A stretch of 64,000 bases of DNA from Gentiana macrophylla (lineage: Eukaryota > Streptophyta > Magnoliopsida > Gentianales > Gentianaceae), in NCBI GenBank assembly GCA_026214975.1, contig CM047815.1:83038800-83102799 (forward strand), read 5' to 3'. This document shows, one piece after another, positions 46,739 through 57,232 of the stretch; the stretch's first letter is position 1; every line of letters starts with the position of its first letter. A program made the translations under genes and the position numbers. The notes beneath the pieces are model-generated. The model was not told the DNA's origin and ran no database searches. It was given only the letters and a program-made list of their open reading frames with translations.

Positions 46739-47500
46739 CAAATCTGGTCAGATATGTTGATGCAACCGAGTTTGCTACTTAGTCTCATTGAACATAAGAG
46801 GTGGAATAGCCTTGGTAAGAATATCAAGATTCGACCGCCGAGGAACATACTGGAGTTGAATAATCTTGGCATCAATCTTCCTTCGTAAAGTGCTCGCTCA
46901 ATGTCCACATGCTTGGTTTTATCATGATGGATGGATCTTCTCGCCATGCATAAGGTGAATGATTGTCACAACAGAGTGTGATAGTTGTCGATACGGTTGT
47001 CGGGTTCGGGCCAAGACTTTTTAGCCATAGAGCTTCACAAATGCCAAGTACAAGTGCCCTTAGTTCACCTTCAAGATCGCTTCTTGACACAAGAGGTTGT
47101 TTCTTGCTCCTCCAAGTAAACTGTGTTCCCCATATATATGAGCAATAGCCTGTGGTAGACCTCCTATCAATGTGACATCCAGCCCAATCAAGATCAAGAT
47201 AGACCTTGATTGATCTATCAAGAGACTTGGTGAAGAGTGTGCCTTGCCAGAGTGGATTTTAAATACCTCAAGATCCTATTCAATGATCCCAATGTTGCTC
47301 AAGAGGGCAATGCATGAATTGATCGACTGGATCGACCCATATGCAATATCAGTCTGTGTGAGAAAGGTATATGAGTTTGCCTACAAGCCTTTGATATTGT
47401 TCTTTCCTCGACAAAGAATGTCACCATGCAAGAGAGGTATGACTGGGTCTCACCTGAGATACAAAAGAGTTTGCATCCCAAAGATGCCGCTTTCCTTCAA
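46739..47500 (-). pseudogene. RNase H of the nested copia
   Basis: C-terminal end of pol. Blocks read toward lower coordinates: CDNHSPYAWREDPS.IHHDKTKHVDIE near 46,890-46,975, where SAI..A.NP is altered, then ISDQI-stop at 46,739-46,741. EALWLKSLG near 47,020 corresponds to the usual E(A/C)..L..L segment. The stop TGA sits inside the polypurine tract. Confidence 0.65.
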
Positions 47501-48390
47501 GAGGTCCAGATATACTTCCTTTGGGAGACCGAAATGCCATTGGTGGTTCTAGCTACTTCCATACCAAGAAAGTACTTGAGGTAGCCTGGATCTTTAACTT
47601 GGAACACCTTGCCAAGAGAGTCTTCAAGTTCGATCTCAAGAGAGTCATCTCCAAAGAAGGATGATATCATCCACATATACAATTAGAATGGACCTCCTCT
47701 CGGTTGGTTGTCTTAACAAACATGGTGTGATCAGAGTTGCATTGATGATATCCAGTAGCTTTAACCACGTGAGTGAGTTTGCCAAACCATGCCCTTGGTG
47801 ATTGCTTCTGTGCCATATAGAGATTTCCTCGCTTGCACACCTTGCCTTGAGTATGAGGATTGATAAAACCAGGAGGTACAGCCATATAAACCTCCTCAAG
47901 TGAGGTCCCCATTTAGAAAGGCATTTTTGATGTCCAATTGGTGAAGAGGCTACCAAGTTGGATACCTAGGGAAATCAAGACTCGACAAAGAGTGTTGAGC
48001 TTTGCTATGGTGCAAAAGTTTCCTTATAGTCAATGCCATAAGTTTGAGTGAATCCCCTTGCTACCAACGGCTTTATACTTGTCAATTTTACCATCGCATT
48101 GTATTTGATAGTGAATAACCATCTGCAGCCTAATCGCTTTTCTTGCCTTTGGGAAGAGTTGTGAGGTCCCAAGTGTGATTATCCAAGAGAGCAATATCTC
48201 TCTTTTAACAAAGCTGCCTTCCACTTATCATTTTGAAGGGCCTCCTCAATATTTCTCGGATAGAGTGAGTGTCCAGTGTCCTGTGTAAACATGGCAAAGA
48301 CAGGAGACAACCGATCATAAGATAAATAAGTATGAATAGAATGATCGCTGCATGATCTTTCCCTTTCCTCAGAGCAATAGTCTATCATCT
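47497..48390 (-). pseudogene. Reverse transcriptase of the nested copia
   Basis: Visible motifs: DKYKAVGSKG- and HIQIHYG-like entry near 48,050, EEVYMAVPPGF (47,860-47,900), YMAQKQSPRAWFGKL (47,780-47,825), VYVDDIIL near 47,650-47,685, with the catalytic YVDD intact, and FQVKDPGYLKYFLGMEVART (47,545-47,610). Two or three frame changes separate them. Confidence 0.8.
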
Positions 48391-48493
48391 ACTTCAAGAG
48401 GATCACGAGAGTCGAAGAGTCGGGGTCCAGCAGACTCAGTTCAAGAGGGTTGCCGAGGTTCTCGTTCAAGAGCTGCTCTGGTCAGACTACTGG

Positions 48494-49640
48494 TCACAGA
48501 CTGGGTCGCAGACCGAGGTTAGTAATGTGAGTATCTGCAGGATGCTGAAGATTATGAGTCTGCTGAGGGTTAATGGTTTGCTGAGGGAACGGACTTAGTT
48601 CAATCTCAATCAGGTTTCCATCAGTGACTGGCTCAGTAGGTTTGCTGTAATATGGAGTCCTTTCAAAGAATTTCACATCCATAGAATTGTAAAATTTCTT
48701 TTCAGTAGGAGAGTAACACTTGTAACCTTTCCTGTCCTGTGCATATCCAAGGAAAATGCACTTATGAGCTTTAGGATCAAGTTTACTTCTGTGTTGAGCA
48801 TGGATATAAACAAACACAGTACAACCAAAGATCTTTGGAGGCAATTGGGTAATAAGATGAGAGCAGGAGTGTGTGGTCAGAAGGGTTTGGAGAGGAGTTT
48901 TGAAACCTAACACTCTGCTGGGAAGTCTGTTGATTAAATATGTAGCAGTCAATATAGCTTCACCCCACATGTATTTAGGAACATGTGTAGTGAACATGAT
49001 TGATCTGGCCATTTCAGCCAGATGTCTGTTCTTTCTTTCAAAGAACCCCATTCTCACTTTGAGGTGTTTCCACACAACCAACCGATATGAACAATTCCTC
49101 TGTTTGTCAAGAAGTTACCGAGGTTAGACTCATAGTATTCCAGAGCATTATCGTCTTTAAGATCTTGATCTTAGTATCAAATTGGGTGGAGACCATGTGA
49201 TAAAATTCTTGGAAGATAGGTCCAACTTCGATTTGTCTTTCATTAAGAAACGACCAAGTGTTTCTCGGGTATGATCATCAATGAAGGTTACAAACCACCT
49301 TTTTCCTGTTATACTTTTCACTCTTGAGGTCCCCATACATCACTGTGAATTAGGGTGAAAGGGAAGAGGGCAAGTGAGGTAACTTAGCATACACAGATTT
49401 GGTGAGTTTAGCAAATTGACAAATATCACATTGAAGATCATTAAGATTACATCCTTTAAACAATTCAGGATTAAAGACTTTAAATAACCAAAACTTGGAT
49501 GTTCTAGTCTATAATGCCATAACATGATATTGTCCAGGTTTTGAGTGCAGTCATTGAGGCAGATTCTCGCTTCTTCGCCTTCTGTCTTCAGCAGGTTGAT
49601 CACAAACATCCTGGCCAGGTTTAGCTTGCCCAATCACTTC
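48494..49640 (-). pseudogene. Integrase and pre-integrase domain of the nested copia
   Basis: A clean 195-residue frame at 48,494-49,081 covers the end of the catalytic core: GFFERKNRHLAEMARSIMFT, then MWGEAILTATYLINRLPSRV, FGCTVFVYIH and KCIFLGYAQDRKGYKC. Further upstream in the element, 49,340-49,633 has the GAG-preINTEG-like HYRLEHPSFGYL motif. The DD part of the DDE triad (about 49,100-49,340) is broken by frame changes. Confidence 0.78.
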
Positions 49641-50039
49641 TCGAGAAGAAAGATCCTGGAATGTACACTCGATTCTTATTAAAAACAACAAATCCAATTC
49701 AGATCTTTAGTGAGTTTCTTGATGAGATATAAGGTTACAAATCTAACTTTGGAACAAACAGACATTCTCGTAGATATATCTCGATTAGTAAGTTTAACCT
49801 TCCCAACACCTTTGCATAAGAAACAGAACCATCGCTAGCCTTAATTTCGTGAATTTGGTTGCATGGCATATATTGGGTAATAAGGTTTTTATTACTACCA
49901 TATGGGAAGAAGCCCCGTAATCAACAATCCAGTCTCATTACTAAGAGGTGAGTAAAATATACTGCTTTTAGCATGAGTGGCCATTTCAAGAGGGGAGCTA
50001 CCTTCCCGATCTTTGAGCAATAAAGGTCTCTAAAGGCAA

Positions 50040-51000
50040 CAAACCGAGCATTCAACCATTGTCATTCTCTCTTCACCGATAAGTTTGCCTTGACTTTCCC
50101 TGGTTGGTTTTGAGGTTTTAGAGGGGTTAGGTTTGCCATGTAGCTTCCAACAATTGTCCTTGGTGTGATTTGTGCGCTTGCGGTGATCACGTAACGAGCC
50201 TTCCAAATTTTCTCAGTAGGCTTCCCGTAAGTCTCATTAACCTTCAAAGCAGGCAAGACCTTGGAGGGTTGTCGGCAGGGGTTCAAAGAAAGATCACTTT
50301 CCTCCTGCTTTCCTCATGTTTGACCTCGGCAAACATGGATTTGAGATTTGGAAGAGGTTTAGTAGCAAGAATTCTACCTCCGACATCATCAAGAGTAGGA
50401 TTCACCCAAGAAGGAATTTGAATACTTTTTTTTCTCGATAATGTCTTTAAAGAGTGCAAGATCTTTAACATCATTCCAGGGTGAGTTTCCAACATATCTA
50501 GGTGTTGCCATGCCTTAGATAGTTGATTAAAGTATTGAGTTACTGAGATATATCCCCTTGTCTCGCAATTTTGAATCTGAGCTTGAGTTCATAGACTTTG
50601 GATGTATTGTCCTTTTTGAGTAAAGGTCTCCGGCATTGTCCTGCATTTCCTTAGCAAATGTCATGCATCATAAAGTTCTCATCGATCTCTTTTGTCATAG
50701 ACCTCGTGAGGATGGTCATGACTTGGTTATTTTCTGTATCCCATGCTTCAAACTTGGGGTCGGGCCAAAGAAGGGGCGAGTTTGGAACTGCACAGATATC
50801 CCATCTTGCCCTGGCCGGAGATATACATTTTCATGGACCTTGACCATAGCAAGTAATTGTTACCATCAAGTTTATGATTTGTAAAAAGAGTGTTCGATTA
50901 TCCCATCACGAGGCAAATTGTGAGTCTCATCAAGAAGATGAAACTTGAGATAATGTTGACATTTTCCTAAAAAGAACTGAGTTTTGCAAATGATTTTAGA
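50040..51000 (-). pseudogene. gag of the nested copia
   Basis: Gag-type helices read from right to left. The clearest piece is at 50,283-50,495: NPTLDDVGGRILATKPLPNL followed by AEVKHEESRRKVIF, a hallmark of plant copia gag. Further on, at 50,062-50,286, comes a Lys-rich C-terminal part; a CCHC knuckle, probably near 50,140-50,180, is damaged (CW/H residues only partly visible). Confidence 0.65.
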
Positions 51001-51025
51001 ACTCTCGTGAAGTCTCTCGATACCA

Positions 51026-51413
51026 TGAAGAGAGTTTGAGAATGTGATACACACAAGAGTAAACTTCAACTTAGTTTATTCATTGAGTAAAAAGATGTAT
51101 AAATAGATACAATTGAGATAGAGAGACTAGCTAGCTAGCTTAAAGTGCCACTTGAGTATGTAGATGTGGGCATGGCAAGCATGCAAAAGTAAAAGTAAAA
51201 GTTATGTCTATGACATAAAGTAAACTAGAGTTTGACATATTAATTGTTTATATGACTCACAATTAATATGTCTTTTACAATTAATATTACAATTAAATAA
51301 GGTGTACAAAATATTATGCACGAAATCCTAAGGCTCAAAGAATCTCACGAGCACCTGTTAAGCCTCAAGCAGATCGAGTCTCTTGAGTAATATTTCCGAG
51401 TAATATTTCCACA
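51026..51413 (-). repeat. 5' LTR of the nested copia, with adjacent primer site
   Basis: 388 bp. The primer site is directly inside (51,014-51,025 plus strand CTCTCGATACCA, that is minus-strand TGGTATCGAGAG). The canonical initiator-Met primer site is TGGTATCAGAG(C), so one base appears inserted at CAG. Confidence 0.85.
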
Positions 51414-51479
51414 ACACTCTAGATTCAGATTCAGACCAGATTTGCATTAGGGTCTTTGTAATCACCTTTCTTAAATGTA

Positions 51480-52083
51480 TTTTTTTCAGGATTTCCATTC
51501 ATTTGCAACTGCTACTAGCAACTAAACCAATAGCCCGATTGTCTATACCTGTGCCAGCTGCATTTTGCCTTAGCTCTCGATTATGGAGAGATGCTCTAAC
51601 ATCCTTCAATGACACTGTGTCTTTTCCAACAACAAAAGACTGCACAAAATTCTCATATGATGCTGGCAATGATACCAACAAAATTAGAGCCGCATCCTCA
51701 TCTTCGATATTAACACCAATACTCCTTGTGTTCATCTTTTCTAGATGATCTCTGAGAGGCATTCCTTCATACATCTTTAAACTGAACAGACGTTAATTCA
51801 TCAGCATCTTGTTGGTCAATGACTTTGTCATATACAGACTCTCAATCTTCAGCCATATCCCTCGCCAATCCTCTTCAAAGAACTCGGTGATAAAATCATC
51901 GACAAAGCGCAACAAAATGTGCTTTCTCCTCCGATTGGCCATCTCAAAGATTTCCGGCATCCACCGCTTTGACAATGGAGCCCAAAGCCCTGGTTTCTTC
52001 AAATAGAGCACGATCTTGATTTGCCATGCATTGAAATTGTTCCTTCTTGTGAATTTATCAATCTTTACATTTAACCCATACAT
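51480..52083 (-). pseudogene. gag of the outer (non-autonomous) copia
   Basis: UBN2/gag-type polypeptide. 51,793-52,083: starts MYGLNVKIDKF, with FNAWQIKIVLYLKKPGLW and WRGIWLKIESLYMTKSL. 51,499-51,774 continues in another frame: MPLRDHLEKMNTRSIGVNIE, then DEDAALILLVSLPASYENFV. One small frame change separates them. No zinc knuckle and no pol follow. Confidence 0.78.
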
Positions 52084-52228
52084 CTAGATCTTGCCAAAGA
52101 ACATAACTTTCATCACGTAATCCTAGCATCGTGAAGGTCTTGGTGAAGATAAAATTCTGTTCAAACAGATGATTCCCGAACAAAACCTCAGAACCCCTAA
52201 TGATAACCTGGACGCTCCGATACCAATT

Positions 52229-52797
52229 TGTTAAAACAGGACCGTCAGGATCAAAACGGATTGCAATAATCAAGGATAAACAAGAAAGCATAAATCACAC
52301 AAGAACAATAACATAAGATTTAGCGTGATTTCCGGCAATATGCCGACTACTCTACGGGCAGAAAAGAGGAGAATATATTATCACTGGATGATTTATAGAC
52401 TCTGCAATTGTTTACACAATTGCTCTAAGCTACTGCTGCTTCTACTGCAAATGTTCTAGGTTACAACAGACGTGTATTTATAGCCACAAAAAACTAGACC
52501 TAGCCGCCATAAAGACATATTAGCATAATGACTAAAATACCATATATGTGAATTCAGCTCAATTGACTCCACCAGACGTAACCATGCTAACTTTTGCCCA
52601 ATGCTGTCATTTGCCTAAAGCTGACTGTTGGCAAAACGGACTTTTGCCCAAAACTGACTCTTGCCAAAGCTGAGTCTTGCCAAAACTCACTTTGCTCAAA
52701 GCTGACTTTTCTCAGCTTAGTACTTAGCTCAGCTTAGTACTTAGCTCAGCTTAACACTCAGCTTTGTATAAGAGAGGACAAGTCACATTTCCTAACA
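52229..52797 (-). repeat. 5' LTR of the outer copia
   Basis: 569 bp, about 37 bp longer than the other LTR, largely because of a short tandem block, CAGCTTAGTACTTAGCT, near 52,715-52,750. The primer site lies just left of it (minus-strand TTGGTATCGGAGC, about 52,214-52,226). Confidence 0.83.
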
Positions 52798-52802
52798 ATT
52801 CT

Positions 52803-53218
52803 AATAACTTTGTTTACACCCAAATTGTGAAGTGAATAATAAAACAGATCCGAATCGACATTTGTTGAGTTTGGTTCGGAGACGATGTGAATCGATAATC
52901 GAAAGCCGGACTGGACATCGCTAAGTCTGGTTTAGGAAATACGTCGAACACCTTCAACCGTAAAATGGTTGAAGGTTGTTACAACATATTGAAGTCGTTT
53001 CAAATGCCTAACTGCTAATTAGACTCACGTCTACTATATATATAGTGTGTATTCAACTCCTATAAAGACTAATTGAGTGAATTGAATGAAATTCGACTTG
53101 TTATATTCTTAGTTCATATTCTCCATTTTTCCCGCCTTTACATTTTTCAAATTTCTGCAAGTTTTCTTTCTAATCTTCAATGGAGATTAGAATTCTTCAA
53201 ATTGTATTATAATACCCC
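52803..53218. other. Unassigned spacer between copia stack and solo LTR
   Basis: No gene. Contains a perfect 9-bp hairpin, CCTTCAACC / GGTTGAAGG, with a 7-base loop at 52,951-52,975, and a palindrome ACTATATATATAGT near 53,034-53,047. Could be the rest of the copia fragment's 5' part or of another LTR; not resolved. Confidence 0.4.
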
Positions 53219-55414
53219 TGTAATATCCCGATTTTTGGAAAAAAGACAATTCGGTCTTTTAGCAAAAACCAGAATATTATGTTATTTAATTAATGGAATT
53301 AAAGAAAAGGAAAAGGATTAATTGGATTTAATTAATAAGGAATAATTAGATTTAATTGGGATTATAAAAGGAAAACTAATCATAAATTAACCTAGTTGTT
53401 GTTTTACGTAAAAAGAAAAATAATCTTCTTGAGGGGCGCAAGTTTTGAGAAGAAAAAGAAGAGAGGAGGCTTTTGAATTTCGAGGCTGATCCGTTGATAA
53501 AAACCGCAGACATCTCAAGAGAGAAAGGATCACCGCGAGACGAGGATCGTTTTGATATCAACAATCTCTAAATCCGTTAACGTAAGTTTTTCCCTCCTCG
53601 TTCTTGATACTAGGGTTTATTCATCATCGTTGTTAGGCTGCGTTTTTTGAGTTTAAACATCGTAGTGATCGTCTTTGGATTGATCGTTTATAGGTTTGGA
53701 GTTAAAGGTTAAACTTTTGACGGGTTGAAGCTTTGGGTCGTTGTACCACGCAATTTAAGGTAACGTGGTGTTCTTATCGTATGACTAAGGTGTCATAAAG
53801 TTATAGAGCAATTTGTATGTTTATTTTCGTGGTTTTGAATCTGTTTTGGTTGGAGTTTGGGTTGGATTTGGGTTGGAAATCGCGTTTACGCAGTTGCAGA
53901 TTTTCTGGGAAAAATCCCAGGCAAACGGGCGTCTGCACAAGGGCAAACGGGCGTTTGCGATAGCGGCAGCTCAAACGGGCATTTGGGTTTTGAGGACGGG
54001 CGTCTGAGGGTTCAGTTTAGATACAGGATGTGGCTGATTTTCACGGACGGGCGTTCGGGGGTTTCTGGACGTTCGTTCAAGTCAGACGGGCGTTTGCATG
54101 GAGCGCACGGGCGTTTGACCACATTTATTCTGCTTTTCACCGCTTTTTTGTGTCGCCTTGGTTTCAGGCTTTATAATCATGTTTTACTACTTAACCTTGT
54201 GTGACAAAGCCTTGAATTAACTTTTGATGCGTTTAGTTTCGGCACCATATGGATTCCCTAAAAAGATGAAGTGTGGGACCATCGAAAGCTTTGGATTTGT
54301 CTTGTGCTTCGATAAGCTAGGGTTTATCGATGTCTGTGTATGTGCTAGGCTATGTTAGAGTCTAGTGGTCTTAAGAAGAGGGAGTAGGCTGATAGGTGAG
54401 GCTTTTATGTGAATCAACTTAGGTGGCTAGTTAAACATCTAATCAAACGTATGTGTTAGATTAATAATCTTAAACATCATGCAATGCTTGGTAATGCATA
54501 GTACAATATCGCGATGTGTTCTTCGACGGACAGACAAAGTAGATCGTACTCCACGCCGGTCAATCGATTGGCTAGATAAAGCGCCTGGTGCACTCTGCCG
54601 GTCATCACACTATCGGGACTCGAGATATTCCCGGGCTACTTAGAGCGTGTCTCTAAGTAGGTTGCACCTGATTTCCTAGTACATCCTATTACTAGGCGTA
54701 GTGCCCTTGTTATTCATGATGTAACAAACTTGAGCTAAGCTAGATACCTTTGGAACCTCATGTTATGCTATGAACATAATATGATAGTTAGCTAGGGTTA
54801 ATAACGGAATTAATTAATAAAAGACGGCGTTGCTTTTATTTCTTTATGAGACCGACGTTGTACGATCTTCTACGTGTTACTAAGTACCTATGTACTTACC
54901 CCGTTACTTTTTGTTTGTCTTTCTCTTTCCCCAAAGAAGATGAACAGGTTGCTAGTGTTGATGAGTTCTTTGACGAGGACGTGTGAGACGGAGCTCGTGA
55001 AGACTTAGTTCTTTTACTTTTGGTTTCTTTCAATAATGTTGTTGATTTAGTTTCAAACAATGTTGTCTTTCTTTTGGATTAGTTTCGTTTAAGTTCTTTT
55101 GGATTTGAATGTTGGTTGGTTTAGTATTCTTTATTGGATTTAGATTACAGCATTGAAAACCGTGTGTTCGATCTTTTGTATTTTTTTAAAGTCGTTTTAT
55201 CTTGGCGTCGTTTTAGTTACGATGTGTGACGTAAGACTTACATATATTATTGAATTTTATTTGATAATATTTGTGCTCGAAATATTTTTTAGGATAAGGG
55301 CTCGGTGTTATTCTAACAGGCGTTCTAACCCTGTATATATTTATACCTTTGAATAATAAAATACAGCATCATTTTTTCTTCTCTACGTTCGCATTTCTTT
55401 CTTTTGGTGTCACA
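53219..55414 (+). repeat. Del/Tekay-like Ty3/gypsy solo LTR
   Basis: About 2.2 kb. It starts TGTAATATCCCG, close to the TGTAACACCCC start of Del/Tekay LTRs, and ends GGTGTCACA. No gypsy internal sequence on either side, so it is a solo LTR. A cluster of about seven (A/G)ACGGGCGT-type motifs lies at 53,925-54,117, a known kind of repeat in such LTRs. Flanks ACCCC and ACACG match at only 3 of 5 positions, so the target duplication is unclear. ORFs in it (53,813-54,204) derive from the motif repeats. Confidence 0.65.
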
Positions 55415-55771
55415 ACACGTACTTGATTATTTTATGTTATGGGTTATAACTCGGGAGTTTGTTTTGCAATATATATTACAACTTTCATTTGGATCACCAC
55501 ATGCTAGTACTAAAAAATTAACACTAAGATATTAATGCGAAATCTACAACAGCATATATACATAATTAAAGAAGCTCTAATTAAGGTGTGAAACTTTTAT
55601 TTATTTATTGATGCAGACAGGGATTTTTCCACATGCAACTGTTCTCCCTTTATCCGAAAAAATCATAATAATATATGTAGTATGTATATTGTATGTCCTC
55701 ATTAAATTTTTATTTGTCTTTTAAAACTTTTTTAACGCTTTCCTTAATTACTCCAGAGATCTGCGTCTCGC

Positions 55772-55810
<39 letters not shown>

Positions 55811-56033
55811 CTCACCAAAATGCACAACAGTCAGCCACAGGTTTGTTTATGCTACATACTAAATTTATTGGAGGAAAGTAAAGTAAAACGACACATAAAT
55901 CCACCAGTCATCCCCCCTATATCGTAAATAGGATTACTTATTAAATAGGCATCTTAGGTACGACGTTTTTGTCGTCTTGTGGTTTTCTTTTTGACCCTTT
56001 TTTTTCTCTTTTTTTTGCGTTCTAAATAGCTAA
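55415..56033. other. AT-rich spacer with (AT)n microsatellite
   Basis: No gene seen. A perfect TA/AT repeat lies at about 55,773-55,806. It ends with GCTAA (56,029-56,033), the target duplication of the next copia. Confidence 0.6.
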
Positions 56034-56208
56034 TGATAGAAGGAAATTATTCTCCAAATATTCTGTATTTATTGTGTAAATATTTGATTGATCATGTACC
56101 ATAATTACTTGATTCGTTTACCGTTTCTAGATTATTCTCAAGTGTATAAATGTAACCATACTATGTGAATACAATTGATACAATTCCACAATCTCAATTA
56201 CTCTGTTA
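56034..56208 (+). repeat. 5' LTR of the young copia
   Basis: 175 bp, TGATAGAAGG ... CTCTGTTA. Differs from the 3' LTR at position 6 (G here, A there) and at GATCATGT (GATCCTGT there). The TATA box may be TATAAATG near 56,145. Confidence 0.9.
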
Positions 56209-56286
56209 TGGTATCAGAGCACTGATCCAACTTTCTCTTTTCTCCTTTTTTTCTTTCTCTTTTTCTTCTTTTTCTTCGTTCTCCCT

Positions 56287-57232
56287 ATGGCCTCTGCTAA
56301 CAGCGCCACCTCCACCCTCAAAACAGCCGCCACCACCTCCGATGGCTCCTCCTCCCTCACAGCCATCAACTTAGGTGCCCAAGCTCCTCTAAAGCTTACC
56401 CCAACAAACTATCTTGCTTGGAAGCTCCAATTTACAGCTCTTCTCAATGGCTACGGCCTCATGAAATTTCTGGATGGTTCCTACCCATGTCCGGCGAAAG
56501 AGATCAACGGAGCAGTCAACCCCGACTATGACCTCTGGCATCGACAGGACCAACTACTACTCAGCACTATTGTGGCCTCCCTCTCCGACAAAGTCGTCTC
56601 CGTTCTTAACACTGTCCAAACATCGGCTAAAGCTTGGGAAGTTTTGGCCACCACCTACGCCAACCTTCTCGCGCCGAATCAGACAATTGAAGGCCAATTT
56701 ACGAAACACCGTCAAAGGAGCCCAATCGATTTCCGATTACCTAATTTCCATCAAAAATCGGGCAGATGAACTGGAGGCTCGAGGCTCCAAAATTGACCCC
56801 GAGGACCTCACTGACATTATTCTCGGCAACCTTGGACCTGAGTACAATGACCTTGCACGCGCAATTCAGGCTCGAGACACCGGCATTGAGTTTGAAGAGC
56901 TTCACGAAAAGCTCCTCAGTTATGAAGCTTTTCATCTCCAATCGGCTCCCCGTGCTCCAACATTCCAACCAACGGCTCAGATGGCCGTCCGACCATGGCA
57001 CTCAACTCCTCCTCGTCACCCAGGCAATCCACGCCCACCAGGCCCTTCTCCGCCTCAGGCTGCCCCTGTTCGACCAATGACTGATTACCCCTCAACCCGT
57101 GGTGGCCGGAACAGCCATGGTCCCCGGCGTCCTTATTTGGGGACTTGTCAACTCTGCAAAGTGCAGGGTCACTCCGCTTCCCGTTGCCCCAATTTGTCAT
57201 ATTATGCTTCTAATCCAAATTTTTCTCAGTAG
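56287..57232 (+). pseudogene. gag of the young copia
   Basis: Starts MASANSATSTLK at 56,287. PTNYLAWKLQFTALLNGYGL (56,401-56,460) is the typical copia gag entry. A frame change near 56,700 moves to QLRNTVKGAQSISDYLISIK (after one base), then DELEARGSKIDPEDLTDIIL, and a Pro-rich part. The CCHC knuckle CQLCKVQGHSASRC is intact at 57,150-57,190. A TAG at 57,230-57,232 stops the frame; the protease continues in the same frame after it. Confidence 0.82.

Larger units (their letters stand above)
46355..51413 (-). mobile_element. Full-length Ty1/copia nested in the outer copia, target duplication ACACT
   Basis: 5,059 bp, minus strand. LTRs 46,355-46,733 and 51,026-51,413; flanking ACACT at 46,350-46,354 and 51,414-51,418. 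The primer site beside the right LTR reads TGGTATCGAGAG (initiator-Met type). The purine tract TTGAGGGG beside the left LTR overlaps the pol stop codon. Order from right to left: gag, protease, integrase, RT, RNase H. Many small frame breaks. Confidence 0.9.
45051..52802 (-). mobile_element. Non-autonomous (gag-only) copia element with target duplication ATTCT
   Basis: LTRs at 45,056-45,587 and 52,229-52,797 start TGTTAAAACAGGACCG and end CCCAACA/CCTAACA. They are flanked by ATTCT at 45,051-45,055 and 52,798-52,802. Minus orientation: the primer site TTGGTATCGGAGC lies beside the right LTR, and the purine tract AAAGGTGGAGATT beside the left LTR. Without the inserted inner element it is only about 2.7 kb and has a gag fragment but no pol. 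LTRs hold repeated TTGCCAAAACTGACTC-like motifs and differ in length. Confidence 0.85.

Noticed and set aside
53813..54204. ORFs of 64 and 115 residues with repeated Gly/Arg blocks
   Set aside because: They come from the ACGGGCGT motif array inside the solo LTR.
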